NCBI GenBank assembly: GCA_025174535.1
Contig: JALBUN010000033.1
Span: 31,327-95,326 of the forward strand
Source: Cantharellus purpuraceus
Taxonomy: Eukaryota > Basidiomycota > Agaricomycetes > Cantharellales > Hydnaceae
DNA: 64,000 nt
Direction: 5' to 3'
Position 1 is the first letter of the stretch. Every line of letters starts with the position of its first letter. Both the position numbers and the translations under genes were made by a program. The notes beneath the pieces were generated by a model, which saw nothing but the letters and a program-made list of their open reading frames with translations, did not search any database and was not told where the DNA came from. Shown piece by piece: positions 46,931 to 60,782 of the stretch.

Positions 46931-49185
46931 CTTCATGTCTTCACCACCCCGGAAAAGGATCGCAGAGCATGCTCGTATCTTGAGTATCCACGCTACATTG
47001 ATTGTTAGTATGCTCTATCGTGTATCATCTCTGGAGACGTGACGCTCACCGCTCCATCTCTGACCTTCACCGGTGTCAATGTATGGGGAGCCTTGTCTCA
47101 AATCTCCTCCGCCATCCCCCTTATCCATATCGTCACCTTTGAAGGAGAAAGGGTAGCTGGGCTGGTGTGTGTTACGACTGGAGAAGGTGTCTGTCGACCG
47201 ATGACCATCAGAGAGGATAGATCTAATAACGCATATAGTTTGACTTGGGTTAAGTGAAAGAGCAACAAGTGAAACTATACCTGAAGCACTCACCTACTTC
47301 TCATGTGGTTTCAGTATGGATGTTTCTGCAAACGGCAGGATAGGTGTCTCTGGCCACGGGGATCGCAAGTGTCCCGGCACGGGGGGTTTGGTTCACCCAG
47401 AATGAGAGTGGGAGGTTGGGCGCCGTTCTCCATGTCGTTCCCCCCGTCGTTGGATAACAACCGTGCCATAGGGATGAAGGTTTGTTTCAAGTATACGCGC
47501 TCGGGAAGGAGGGGGGGTGTCACTGGACCGGATAACCGCCTTTCTGGATCTCCGAATTTCGCCGTGCCTCTCGGCTCTCACATTTTGGTGCTGCCTAGCA
47601 TTAGTGTTCTCTGTCGTTGCACCCTGCCACTGGACTCGCCATAGATACATCTGTTCAACGCTCTTTGGTCCATGTCTTCCTCTTCCAGCTTCAACCCTAG
47701 GCTACTCCAGCCATGCTCACAGTGCTCCAATCGCTCGTCCTTTCCAGCCAACCCTCGCCTCGGCATCCGGAGTCGCGGGGAAGATGCGGGGGGCAATGGC
47801 CGCTTCTTACTGACAAGATCGATTCGTCCTGTTTTGTGTATACGTGGTCAGATCATTATTATTGGCAGGCCTTTCTGATCGACGTGCATTATTTTCAGCA
47901 ACGGCAGCTGCAGCTGTACTTTATTCTTTTGAGAACACCCACCTGCACGCTCTGGCTTACCACAGTCTCTTACAAGGAGGGTAGTTGATCCCAGCCATTT
48001 CGAAGACATCGATATTTCAATATCAGGTCATCTCTTGTCGTTCGCACACCATTTTCGAGCTTGTGGCCTTGGTGGTCCTATTACTGTCGGTCTGGCTATT
48101 CAATCAGGAATAGAGGCTTAAGCTTTATGCCGGCGTCCGTTCTTCATTGGCCTTGGGTACTCGCTTTTGACGAATATTCACCAGGAATGTGGGGGTGAAC
48201 GGTTTGTGCATTCCGGGACATTGTTACTATATTATGGAGAACATTGCTGTATGCTTACTCTATTCTTCTAGGTCAAAGGCAACGTCGCAAGACAAACACG
48301 ATGAATGCCCGTTCCCAAAGCTCCGATGCAAAACCTTTTAACAACTTGAGCGCAACCCGAACGAGTTTGCAGTCATCTCATCAATAGGCAACGTGTGGCA
48401 TCCAATCATTGTCTCGCTTGCGAACACGCATGGACTTCAGGGATCGAGATGATTCCCACAACGCTACGTGTTTCCCGGGAAAAAGCTTCTATGTCAGGCA
48501 CGGTGTTGACGTGTACCTGTTGATTTATATGTTCATGTAAATCATACCTTAGTAGGTCAGTCCGCTCAATGTCAGATAATGCGGTCGACACTAAATAACC
48601 CATACAGCCGCACGTGTAGCGCTGTGTCCCTCCAGTAGGAGATTTTGATATTTACTCCAGTTAATTTGACGCGAGGTTAGATCAGCTGCAGAGGTCAATC
48701 GGGAGCCACCCTACCTTTAAATGTCTACGTGAGGCATCAGAGCACCGATCGTTGTAGTGGGCCACATCGGCACTTGCAGTGTTGATGTTATCCCCGACGC
48801 AATTCATCTATAGTACCGTTATGAGTTCAAATCACCTGTTTGCTATATTTCATAGTTGAAGGCTGCTGTTTTTGTTTTTTTTTGTAATTTTCTGTTTCAA
48901 TGGTCTCGATCACTTTGCGGGTCCCTCCGACTCCGTTCCATGTAGTGGCAGGAGCATTGTGTGCTACGACTGCATAAGTGTGCTGGGATGGTCGCATTTA
49001 TGTCAATCTCCTTAATCCATCCATCGGAGTGTGCCCTAGCCGTATTGGCATCGTCCTTGATAGAATCGGGTTAAGACAGCGCATGACTTCAGTCGGTATG
49101 AAACCCAACTTTGCGTGACTAAAGACTTGGGACTGGAAATACCCATACTTTTAAAGATCACATGCTTCGTAAATAACTATCCAAT
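46931..49185. other. No recognisable gene
   Basis: Several overlapping short frames on both strands (for example 47303-47644 +, 47517-47813 +, 48406-48603 -) show no known motif and no consistent exon chain. No repeat shared with the rest of the window was found. Confidence 0.4.
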
Positions 49186-51111
49186 TCAGTGCACCTTCAC
49201 CATACTCCAAACTCCTTCCCATCCTGGCTGATCCACTGGTGTTCCGTTTTCGCGCCATCTACCTACCAGGTTCTGGTTGCCATGGATGTAACCACTAAAG
49301 AGCAGCGAAGGATCTGGCTCCGTCTAGGCATAGAGAACGTGCATAAGCAACATGTTCTTAGGAACCAAAAACCACGTACAGCCACACTAACAAGCGCCAC
49401 AAGACCGTCCCAGTCCCTCACACGCCCATAGTATTCCTTGTAAACCCAAACATCCCCAAGCTTATCATCTGTCTGAAGTTATAGAGAATGTGAGAATGTT
49501 ATTTGTTGGCCCATGTTGTTTCACACACCCTAGCCGTTAGGATGATGTCGTATACTCCATAGCCAAACGGTCCAGTACGTTCGAACTCTTTATCAAGTGC
49601 ACGTTTCGCCAATTCAACAGGGTCATAGATGTTGTAGGTCGATGCTCGTACGTTGCTGTTGGAAAATCTGGGTTTGAAGTGCAGATGGCCCTGTCCCAGT
49701 CATCAGTGGCGAATAGTCGGATGGCAGAAAGCACGTACCGGAGTTTTGGTCATGAGTACATCTTCAGGCAGCCATGCGTTAAATATACCTTCGCCATTCG
49801 TATCATTGAATCCAATCGTCTGATTTGAATCGTATTGGTGATATTCACTGCATCGAGTATGCGATAATGATCATCTAAGTGCAGTGCGTCAATACTCACC
49901 GAACATGAAACTGCATCGGCCAGGAGTACATGTCCATTCCAGCTTCTACAGCAGTTGTCCAAGGACGTGAGGTCAAGGTAGCATCAAACGGTGCCTCAGG
50001 TATTTCCTTGAAATAAACATTGGTCAAGGCGATGATCACAACTTTGAGATAAACCAATGCACAAATAGGCGACCGACCCAAGTGCCTGCCAGCATTCCGG
50101 GAGTGAATACACGCTTGATCGTCGGCTGGGTCCACGGATTATAGAAAGTTATCAGGCGATGCCAGTCGTGCTCGAAAGTATCCCCACGACCTGGCCCCCA
50201 CTCTACAAACTTGGTCGTCAGAAGCGTTGTTTGGTCTGTTGAACCATCATGATCCTCTGGAGAGGCGACCGATGCGGCAGCTTCAGCGGCCTCAAGACGG
50301 ACAACGCATATCAGGAAGGCAGCCGGTGTGAGCAGCAGCTGGGTGACGAGTGAGCTTACGCCGAAATGATTCTTTATGTGTCTGATGAGAAAATGGTCGC
50401 ATAGTCTCGACTACGCAAATTGAATCACCTTGAACGACCCTATAAACACATGACCAAAGGCATCCAGCACATGTTGCCGGTCTTCTGTAGTCTCACTTGC
50501 TGCGCGCTCTGAAAAGATCATGAGCCTCATGAATCAGGATGAATATTGAAGATACCTTTGTCCGTGAACCAGAAGAGCCAAGCAACAAGAGCATTAACCT
50601 CATCGCCCACCTTCCAACCGTTGTTCCATTCCTTTCTATCATGGAAGGGTCCCTCGGGTTTGACATACTCTGTTGCGAACTTGTTGACGCCTGCGTAGTG
50701 GACAAGCTGCTCATAGTTCTTTTGATCGTGCTCAATAAACATCAAATACGCCACCCAGAGGTCATCACAAGCCATTGGGGATGTAGAAAGTTCGCGACAC
50801 GCAATGTGTTTGAACCGTTTCAATGCCATGAATCGTTTGACTAGCTCGTTTGCATTATCTCCAGCATTCCTGCACCCACCAAGTCTGCGCGTCACCCATT
50901 GAGCGTCGAATTTTGTTGAGAAGATGCTCGAGTAAAGTGAGGGGTTGTTATTTAGGGATATTTTTGAGTATATCGACGTTGACGTTTGCAGCAATTGAAC
51001 CAAGTCAGTGGGTGGACCGAGTAGATTTCCCTCAACAAGAGCGAGGGCCACTCGCTCCAAAATCTCGGTCGGGCATGCCTCCAAGCTCGACAAGGGGGCG
51101 CGGACGGACAT
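49186..51111 (-). CDS. F-box-like protein, paralogue 1 (8 exons)
   Basis: The gene model on the minus strand has exons 51111-50556, 50508-50429, 50371-50063, 50006-49900, 49847-49739, 49690-49529, 49472-49380 and 49323-49186. All junctions are GT..AG, introns are 44-57 nt and the phases add up to 517 residues. The N-terminus (ACPTEILERVALALV) resembles an F-box, the adaptor that ties substrates to SCF ubiquitin ligases, but is degenerate. Two hydrophobic stretches (ALVAWLFWF; LLLTPAAFLICVV) follow. The C-terminal half has recurring motifs FTPGMLAGTW, PMQFHV, NQTIGFND, RTGPFGYGVYDIILTA, YYGRVRDWDGLVALV and FSGYIHGNQNLVGRW. The substrate is unknown. It is a close relative of 55883-57973. Confidence 0.85.
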
Positions 51112-54100
51112 GGGGAATCGAGTGGAGAAGCAAAGTAGATTATAAGCGGGTCAACTCTATTATTATTTTGAACATTAAACAAATAATCATCAGACAAGGT
51201 TCAGCCCCAAACCCCGCACTGGCAGGCACTGCGGAGTTCGGGCAGCCAGCAGTTAAAACGTTAATTCTTGGGCAACTCCACTCAAAGTATAGCGCTTCAC
51301 GCTGTATCGGTTCTATTTGATATAAGCTGCGTCGTATCGTCATTTCCTCTCACCTTTCATGAACTCACGCGCTGTAAAGATGGTGCTGGGGTATGTACAT
51401 GCTCCCAGGTCGCACAGATGCGTTCATAATGGTTACTGAAACCTTGAGGAAGACGTCAAGCATGACGGTCCATGCACACACTAAGTCTGAAGCCAAGGGG
51501 GCCAAGGGTTTAAACAAGACTCCGATCCATAACCGTAGCGACACATTTTTTCGAGAGGTTCATATCAGCTAAATTGATATGGGATGTGTATAAAGATATC
51601 GCTGGTGTTCGGTTTGGAGATAATACCATTCTTTAGTTGCAGACATTGACGCATGACTTGGAGAATGGTTCCTAAGGCCCTGGCGGGGGTGGTTGTACTG
51701 ACAACTGCTTGTATGGCTAGAGAGGATTTGAGGGTTAGAAACAGGTCGTTACGAAAATTCGGGAAGGCCATCTCTCACTATTGTGGTTGACTCTCAATGA
51801 CTGGAAAGCGACCGGTCACTGATATCGTCGGCATGAGGGAATGTGTAAAACCGAGTCAGAATAGGCGCTGGCGGGTCCGTGCTTCACCTCATCTTCTTCG
51901 AACCGTACAAGTCACAGGGGGTAGGTCACGATAGGTGATGGCATGTTTTTTCGTTATGGCCTTAACATATTGATTTTCAGAGCGTTGGATGACCTCGCCA
52001 ATGGAACCATCGAACTGTGCCATTCAGGAATTCAGTAACTGACCGCCTGGAAGATCCTCGAAATCGACTAAATAAAAGAGTCATCCACTTCATTATCCTC
52101 ATCCGTTGTCATGAGGAAAGTATTTATGCTATTGGTGTTTGGAAGACCATTGGTACGAACCCTACCCAACTGTATAGCAACGTTGTCCCTGATTTACCCC
52201 ATTGGCCTAATCAGAATACTATAACAGGAATCTCCTAGAGTTTTGGTCAATAGTGTAACAGTGTAGCCCCTACTTTCGACATCACACTGCATCAATTGGG
52301 ATTCCCATGAGCCTACGAGTAATCAGTTCAGCTTGCTCTGAGATAGTTTCTCTTCAATCTTTCGCAGCATGCCCTTGCTTATCGTAATATATATGAGTTA
52401 GTGCTCCCTCATCTGACGCCGATGTTACACTAATCTTCTTTTAGTGATGGACGGTGAAGGAGCACATTGAATGAATTTCGTGGGTCTGCGTTTGGCGAAC
52501 ATCCAAGGTTACCCGGCGTTTCCGTGTGAATGTGATGTTGGTCGAACGAAGGGTCGAGGTCATGGACGTATCGTGCGAGCGGCATCAAGAAAATAGTTGA
52601 GCCTCACAGAGAGCTGGCGATATGGCCTTCGACCAATCACGCGTCACAACGTGACCAAAACCTCGGGCAGGGCAGGATGTAGTTTAGTGACACCAACTAC
52701 CGAATGCACTATGAGACACACACTGTTCCTTGATCAACGCCGCTTAATTCAGTGTTTTCCATGGCCAAAGCCAAGAAGAGCAACGTCAAACTTTCGAACC
52801 AGCAGACAGCTTGACTCTAATATCAAGTTCGCATGGTCGCATCATTGTCAGAGCGTTGAATTTAATGATCAGACGCGAAGATTCAAGTTCAAGATACGCA
52901 AGCCTCAAGTTTTCAATGCACATTTGAAGAATAAGCAAGCTGGAAGTCCCGAAGCCCCCTGCCACAAGACTACGAGCTCGACAGTTGCCGTGTGGAATAT
53001 CAGCTTCACAGCCAACGTGATGATTCGGGCGACCTTTTAATGCTTGAAGACTAACAAGGCTTGAAGTCCAATCCCCAATGATGTATCCGTGGGATCGAGG
53101 GTGATTACTGACCCATGGTCAAGGTTCAACTTCAAGTTGCAAAGGCTAGCTAGGCCAATCAGCAAAATCGTTATCACAACATCACAAGAACATTACACGT
53201 TGTTCGGTGACCAAACCTGAAACAACAAGCTCAGCTGCACTAATCGCGCTCACGCTTGAGGACACTAGCAGGATCAATATTTCGCGAGATGGATAGCTAA
53301 CGATCAAACGCGAAGTTCCAACACAAGGTAAACGTGTTCCAAACCTCCTATACATACTCAAAGACCAGAGATTCCGAATGCTTAAAGATCAAGTTTGTCA
53401 ATGGGCATTGCGTGGGATGGCTTTGTCGGATCAAGCGGGGTCCAAGAATCTCATCGAAGACCAGCAAGTCGCAAGACTGCAGGTATGACCAAAATAAAGA
53501 AGGTCGTCTTTGAGGCCCAAACGTATGCCAACAAAAGCCACAGGACTGAAACAATCGTTCTATAGTAGAGTACCATACTGTATTGGAGAATCTGGGCGAC
53601 CTTGGTCGTCTTCTCTGTGTGCATGGGTAAGAAGAGCGCACATGCGGAAGACTATATCAGCTTCAGACCAACATACCTGTTGCAGTGTCTCAGAGCGTGC
53701 CACCCTTACACACTTCTTTTCACCAAAGCTGTCCCTCAACGGCTGATCAACAGCAGCTGCGCCAGTGCCAGTGCTCCTCAGACCACTAGAGGCGCCTTGT
53801 TATGGGGCTATTACTGATCTGCGGAGATGTGACATGACCAGTGCCTGGGCATAGAAGACTTGATAGAGTCAATGGAGAGAACGTCGGAGGGAGAGAGGGG
53901 GGGGATAGGATTAAGTGCTTCCAGGCCAGGGTAGATGGAGGGGCATGGCATCCGAGGCGGAGCTTACAGTAGAGCCCCAATCACGAAGAAGCCCACCAAG
54001 CGCGCGTGGTCAAACAAGCGTCGTGCACTTGTTTTTCTGCCAGTCAAACAAGCATCCAACTCCGGGTAGCGCATCACAAGAGCTCCAATACAGTCCGGCG

Positions 54101-55882
54101 AGAGAAGAAGTGGTTCGATAGCATGGCTGTCATAGAGTTTCTGGGGGGGGGAGGGGGGTGAAATACGCTACTGGGTAGGTGTCCAGTTGCCAACAGCAAC
54201 TGGGATATCTATCGTCGGCTCACTTAATCCAGACCATTCAGTGTGGCGCAGATGAAGATGGCTTTTGATGAAGAATCAGAGTGAAAATTTTGGCCGTATC
54301 GCAACACACAAGCATCCCGGTTTTCAAGATTGACGATCATGGGGAGGAGACATCCAACTGGTTCAGATCGTAGGTCGCGGTATATATTGAAGACACATAA
54401 TCATGAGGAGCATTATCTGTAAACGGCAATGCATGGCCGTAGGCAGATCGGTGAGCGGCAGATTGTGCTCCTAGCATAGACATTTGGCTGAATATTCTCC
54501 AACTGAGGGTGCAGATCGGTCTACGACCACCATGAGATACCCATAGGAGGACATCCAGGACAATAGCCTGCAAGATGAATCGATCAGTGGATACTGGTGT
54601 CGACTTTGAGGCCCACCTTTTCTCACTGATATCGAACCCTCAATCCTCTCTTAAAACCCTAAATCCCACTTTTAATGTTTCGCACCACTCAGTCTATCGT
54701 CATCTTGGAGGATTGCCTTTCGGCTTGACGACCGGGACCACCAACAGGGTAACAACATCTTAGTTTCGGAACACTTACATCCTCAAATTCTCCAACACAC
54801 ATAAAAACCACCCCATGAGCAATACATGGTCACGGTGACCTTGGATCCACGGCGTGCCAAAGGCTGTTGGTCATCTAGAAATTAACACTAAGACCCCTGT
54901 CTCGTTAGTGGGCGGATCGAATTCGAATGTGAATGCACTCGCCGTATATGGCGACGATATAGTCTTGATATGTCATCCCTGGACCTCCAGTTGGTCGACC
55001 GATGTTCAAGACGGAAGATCGCAACATGCACAACCTCAGGCACATCCCCTACAACAGGCACATCCCACAGAAACCACATCCCACAACACATGCATTACAG
55101 CAAGCCTCATAGCAAGCACCTCTTCGACAGAGCCCATAGCCAGAAGCATCCAGTGGTCCTTCAAAACGCTCTGAAGGAGACTCATCGCTTTAGTGCTTCT
55201 ACACTGGCCGAACTCCCATCCTTTTATCATCCATTGTCTCGCTAGCTGTCGTCGATGTAGCACAACGTCGGAATGGAGAACGCGATATACAAAAGAAGAC
55301 GAGTGCAACTGGAGCGATGATTCCAGGCAGGCGCAAAATTTTGACTCGCTGTATGGTTCGGCGAAGCTTAAACTCGGCTCTCCTCTCGCGCGAAGTGCCT
55401 ACGGGCTCTGTCACGCAAGGCTAACGGAGTCACTCGGAGCTGGTTCGGAAATTGGCAGAAAGGCTATTCGTGCTTCAAGTCGACCAGCGGACGAAGAGCT
55501 CCGATGCTTTCAGGCGTAGGAAGTGCGGAGTTTGCAGCTTTGTTCTACCGGATTGAATTTATGTTAAGTCAGACAAGTTGCTTGCAAGCAACGAACTGGA
55601 ATATTTCTTAACCCCATCGCGGCCTTGAGTCCTTCTAGACCGCAGTAGTCACTTTGCATTAACGCCCTATTACACGTGAAGGAGGACTGACCAGCCTGCA
55701 TGAGGTGCAGGGTGGCTTTCCAGAGGGCGCAGACAAGAAATTTGCATCGTTCAAGCCAAAGATCCTCCTCTGCTGGAGAACTAGCCATGGCCAACAAATA
55801 TTAAATTCAACGACCACGAAGATAGGAAGTATCTTTAAACAAGCAAGTTGAATGACATGCTTTGTGATCTGTGCTATCTAAT
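51112..55882. other. Spacer between paralogues, partly duplicated downstream
   Basis: The first 200 bp match the region upstream of paralogue 2 (GTCAACTCTAT, TTTTGAACATTAA, CACGGAGTTC), so the promoters are duplicated too. The stretch about 53300-54100 is recognisably similar to 60000-60980 (GCTGAAACAATCG, GGCGGAGCT, TGCACTTGTTT). Short minus-strand frames there (53348-53641, 54337-54573, 55036-55308, 55564-55797) may be exons of unknown genes, but I could not build a chain. No transposon was found. Confidence 0.5.
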
Positions 55883-57973
55883 TTAATCCAACTTTGCCAT
55901 ACTCCAAACTCCTTCCCATCCTGGCTGATCCACGGGCGTTAGGGTTTCACGCCATCTACCTACTAAGTTTTGGTTCCCGTGGATGTAGCCAGTGAAGAGT
56001 AGGGATGCTTCATTGTATGTCTGTGCGTATATAATATGAGTTGGCGACACTTGCATAGGAAGCAACAAGGACGTACATCCACGCTAACGAGCACGACAAG
56101 GCCATCCCAGTCCCTCACATGCCCATAATATTTCTTGTGTCCCCAGATGTTGCCGAATCTATCATTGGTCTGAAATCCAAGGTGGTATGAAAATAATATA
56201 TGGATGTGAAGTTTTTGCACACACCGTTGCTGTCAAAATGATATCGTACACTCCATGACCAAACGGCCCGGTACGTGCAAATTCATCATCAACCGCATGT
56301 CTCGCAAATTCACAGGAATCGTACAGGTTATACGTTGATGTTCGTATGTTGCTATCAGGAGACCTGGGTCGGAAGTGCAGGTGGCCCTGTTCCAGTCATG
56401 TGAACGGCAAAGCTGAAGACTACAGAAAAGAACACACCGGCATCTCTGTCATGAGCACACCTTCAGGTAGCCAAGCTTTGAATACCCCTTCGCCTTTCAA
56501 GTCATGACTAAAGTCATTGAAGCCGATCGTCTGAGATGGGTCATGTTGGTGATATTCCCTGAATCATAATAGATGCAGTGAGATTATATGTCTTGAAGTG
56601 CAGCAGGCCTTACCTAACATGAAACTGCATGGGTCGAGGGTATACATCGAGTAGTTGGAGGGTAGCTGCAGCTGTACGGGCTTGTGGGGCCAGTATCGCA
56701 TTAAACTGCACCTGTGGGATTTCCTTGAAAGGGCCATTGGTCAATGCAGCTATTGCGAATGTCAAGCAGAATGGCATACAAAAAGTCGACCAATCCAAGT
56801 TCCTGCCAACATCCCGGGCGTGAACACACGCCGTCTGATCATCTGCCGTGTCCACGGACTGTAGCAGGTGGTTAGACGGTTCCAGTCGTGCTCGTAATTG
56901 CTTGCCCGACCCTCTCCCCACTCCGCAAACTTGGTTATTGGACGGGTTTGCTCCTCTACTTCCTCAATTGTTGGACCATCATAGCCCATTGGAGGATGGA
57001 TCGGCGGGATAGCCCCGGCTGCCTCAAGACGGACAACACAAACAAGGAAAATGGCCGGTGTTAGAAGCGGGCACGTTATAGGAGTGTTGATCCCGAAGTA
57101 GTCTTTAATGAACGTCGGACGAGAGCAGGGTAGAGAGGCGAGGGCGAGAGCAGGCCTGGGTGGTGGAGGCAGCGGCGGCTCATGTGGTGGAATCAAGAAG
57201 GAGGTGATTGGAGCGTGTGTCGAAGCGTACTAGGAGAGTTTTAGACAAAAGGTGTGCGATAGGAAGCAAGCCAATTACCTTGAACGACCCTATATAGAGG
57301 TGAGCAAGGCTGTTCAGCACACGCTGCCGCTCCTCTGCAGTCTCAGTTGCCATACGCTCTGAAATTAGCAATGAGTTTCACTAACTAAGGATGAGAATTC
57401 GAAAGCACCTTTATCCGTGAACCAAAACAGCCATGCCACTAAGGCATTGACCTCATTGTCAACTTTCCAACCCTCGTTCTGCTCGGTCCCACGGTGAAAT
57501 GGACCCCTTGGGTTGATATATTCAGATGCGAACTTGTTCACGCCGGCGTAAGGGACAAGTTGCCTATAGTTATGTCGCTCGTGTTCCAAGAACAGCACGT
57601 AAACAAGCCACATATCATCACGAGCTGTTGTGGCTGTCATGAATTGAGGAAATGGCATAAGCTTGAACCTTTTCAAGGTCATGAACCGCTTCATCAGCTC
57701 ATTTGCCTTCGCTCTGGCAGCCCTGCAACCTGCCCCGAGTCTGCGCACCGCCGGCCAAGCGTCAAACTTTGATTCAAAAATGTTGGAGTAAAGGGAAGGG
57801 TTGTTTTGCACGCATATCTTGGAATGTATGGTCTTTGACGTACACAACAATGGAGGAAAGTCTGTGGGTGGACCGGCTGAGTTTTCATCAACGAGAGCAA
57901 GTGCTATGCGTTCCAATATATCGGTGGGGCAGCCCTCCAAGCCTGACAGAGGGAGGTGAACTTGAATGGACAT
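55883..57973 (-). CDS. F-box-like protein, paralogue 2 (about 8 exons)
   Basis: This is the same gene type as 49186-51111. Exon 1 is 57973-57409 (GCPTDILERIALALV, ALVAWLFWFTDK) and exon 2 is 57358-57279 (ERMATETAEERQRVL). A Pro-rich exon then carries LLTPAIFLVCVV, EHDWNRL and FTPGMLAGTWIGRLF to about 56780. After a 56-nt intron come EIPQVQFNAIL and PMQFHV. Further exons hold HDPSQTIGFNDF, RTGPFGHGVYDIILTA, DRFGNIWGHKKYYGHVRDWDGLVVLV and FTGYIHGNQNLVGRW, ending SMAKLD at 55883. The acceptor of exon 3 is uncertain, and its Pro-rich start (PPLPPPPRP) differs from paralogue 1. No stop breaks the chain, so it is probably active. Confidence 0.82.
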
Positions 57974-60426
57974 AGGGAGTTGGGGAAAGAGAGGGTAGTG
58001 GATTGCGGGTCAACTCTATCGGCTCTTTTGAACATTAAGCGTCAATGCAGTAAGGTAATCATGAGACGAAGCTCGGCTCAGCCCTCCGCAGGCACCACGG
58101 AGTTCTGCCTGCTAGTGGTTAGTTTTTGGACATCGAGGCAACTTGACATTGTTTCAGGTTGTATATATTCATATAGATCTCATCCACCCATGTGGCAACA
58201 CAGATCTGTCACTCAACCCTGGCAACGAGTCGTTCAAGTGCAAGCAATCCTGCTGCACCTTATCTAAGTAAATCTGCCCTGGTTCCTAAGTTCAACTTGG
58301 TAGCAGACCGCTGAAAATATATAGTGAGCATGAGGCATAACGGCTCATACGGGTACAAATAGATCCAGAGAGTAGTTGGAGCGACATCAGAGATCGATGT
58401 GTTGGCGGAAATAGCCGCATTCAATACTGTAACCAACATTCGGCGTGCTAAGAGGTGTGAGCCTTACATTTTATCCAAATTTCTTCCCTATTCTCTATTG
58501 AATGCAGCTGCCAGGGAACCAGGGAACGTACTCCATTGTTCTGTGGTAATTTTCTAGAAGCATGGATTTGCCATGATGTTTTGAATGCAGCAATCTGTAG
58601 AGTCATGCAACGGGGATTGTTTCTGCTTCGACGAAAGCTTCAGTACGGTTCGATCCGGCATCTAATGAGTCCAGACACCGAGTCAGAGACTTATGTGATA
58701 TATCTCCTCGTCATGGTGGTTACCTTGCCTCTGGAAAAAAAACTCAAGACCGAGACGAAGCACGGTGCCGTCGGCGGGGGAAAGAGTGTAAAGTCGAGTC
58801 GGTGTAAGCGCCGGTCCGGGCGAGTTAGCCTCCGATTAACTTCCATGGTTTCCTCCTACCAATGCCCGAAAAGGCGAAGGCTAGAATGCCATGGATGAGC
58901 GTGTTCTGTTCTTGATTCATACTTGTCAGACGAGTTGAATGCAGGTGATTGTTTCCAAGTCTCATCGAGAGAGCATTCGGGGGGACACCAAGCGATACTG
59001 ACGAATCTAGACGACGTTGCTTGAAGCCAACGGTGTGACATAAAATGCCCACTTCATGCTCCTCGCTGCGGGAGTGTTTTGGTTGATGATATAAATGAGT
59101 CAGAGGGTCTAGGTATGAACCCGATGAATCGTAAAACAATGTCGCTTAATCCGTTGTTAACAAGAACTTACGATATCGAGTCTGTTGCTTTAATGTAAGA
59201 GCAAGGGTTTTTCGACATCACCTAGAGGTGACGGGAATACTTCTCTCACAATCGCCGCAATGACGACTGGATCTATTCGGCGACGGTCGCACTATCCCAC
59301 CATTCCAACCGTTCTAAGTGTGGTGATTCACCAATTATCGGCGGCGCATCTGACTCCTTGTAGCATCTGTAAATGCGTCTTCTTTGTACGTGAGCATCAC
59401 ACTGACTTTCGGTTGACATGCAGTGACCGAGCACGATGAGGTACATTACAAACCACTCACTGCTGTTGCCTTCTCAAATATCGAGTCCAATGACAATGAC
59501 CAAGTTTGAGCGAATCATTGGTTGGCTCATCTATTGTTTGATGGGATGGGATGGAGCACGATGCAAGTTGATAGGGTGTTTCCAAGGTCGAGGCCACGCA
59601 GGCGTAGTGAATGGGGTGCGGCATTCACAACGGGCGATGTGTCCGTGAATTACGCTTCACAATCAGCCTTCCACCCTTGCGTATACCCCACAAAGTCGAG
59701 TGTGGTGGTGTAATATAGGGACAACACCCATGCAATGCATTATGTCTCCAAGCACTCCTATTCATCGGTTCTCGAACCAACACCAGGAATTATGTTCATG
59801 ATTGGCTGGCCTCAATCCTTCCATTCAAGACCGGCAAGTCTCAAAGACCACATGGCCAGACCAAAAGATGGACAAGACGTTATGCCCGACCAATGTTTGA
59901 TGAGGAAACGTGAACATTCAAGTTCGAGAATTTGCCATCGACGCTCATTTCATGGTTGGGGGGTAGCAAGTTTTTCAGCTCAATAGCGCAAGACGAGAAG
60001 TTTTAGAGAATTGCCGCGCGGGATCGATGTGAAGATGCAACTTCAAGATCTGCTTCAAAAACCTCTGAAGACTCCTTGAAGACCGAATATAAGAAGTACC
60101 AGGAGAGACCACAGCTGACAGAGATGACATGCAGCACGACCTTCCAGTAGCACGCCCAAGTCACAAAGGCTGAAACAATCGGCCACGTAGTAGAAGCTTG
60201 TAATGTATTAGGGGCTATAGGCGGTCTTGATCCTCCCATCTGTGTGCCTGGACGTAGTCCGGACACCAGTATGCCCCATCAAAAGACGTTCAACAACAAC
60301 CCGCCAGTATGTTTCACCCAGCCAGGGGTCACCAAATAGCCATTGGTTGGTAAATATTTAACATGGTCTCGTGCCCAAGACGCAGAGATAGGCTGATTGT
60401 CCCAGAGCCAGGATTATTGGAAGCGG
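57974..60426. other. Region upstream of paralogue 2, no firm gene
   Basis: It contains the duplicated promoter segment next to the gene and, from about 60000, the counterpart of 53300-53640. Frames at 58536-58898 (+), 58825-59139 (-), 59735-59986 (+) and 60003-60266 (-) show no recognisable domain. The last is collinear with 53348-53641 and could be an exon of a duplicated neighbour. Confidence 0.4.
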
Positions 60427-60592
60427 AACTATGCCAGAGTTTAGCTAGTCTACACGGTATGGGTGTAAAGACTTTATTTTACCTATGCCAGAGTTTAACT
60501 AGGGCATAGTTGAGCGTGAGTACACATAATGAGTAGTTACTAAAGTAAAGTGTTTCACCTCAGTCTACACGGTATGGGTGTAAAGACTGAGG
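60427..60592. repeat. Compact inverted and direct repeats
   Basis: A 27-bp sequence beginning AGTCTACACGG is present twice, identically, at 60447-60473 and 60562-60588, and is itself nearly palindromic (AGTCT..AGACT). A 20-bp block CTATGCCAGAGTTTA-CTAG is repeated at 60429 and 60483. Perfect 9-bp arms pair 60427-60435 with 60503-60511 and 60558-60566 with 60584-60592. It may be a small fold-back element or its footprint. Confidence 0.7.
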
Positions 60593-60782
60593 GGAGAGAA
60601 TGGGAATATGGCGTCAGTATATAGTGCTTATTACGGGTGCTTGTAGTCTTGCGATCTATCTCCAACAAGGATGTCGGTCGGGGATCTAGGAGAGTAAGTT
60701 CATTCAAAGCAAGGGTAAGAAAGACGCATAGCAGTCCAAATACAACAGCATGTGCGATCCGGGGCGGAGCTACAGTGAGCGG

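Noticed and set aside
58638..58660. GGTTCGATCC resembling a tRNA B box
   Set aside because: The flanking bases do not form a T stem and no A box or acceptor stem lies at the expected distance.
58536..58898. 120-codon plus-strand ORF as a gene
   Set aside because: No domain, no promoter signal, no homologous frame in the duplicated segment, and its composition looks like chance.
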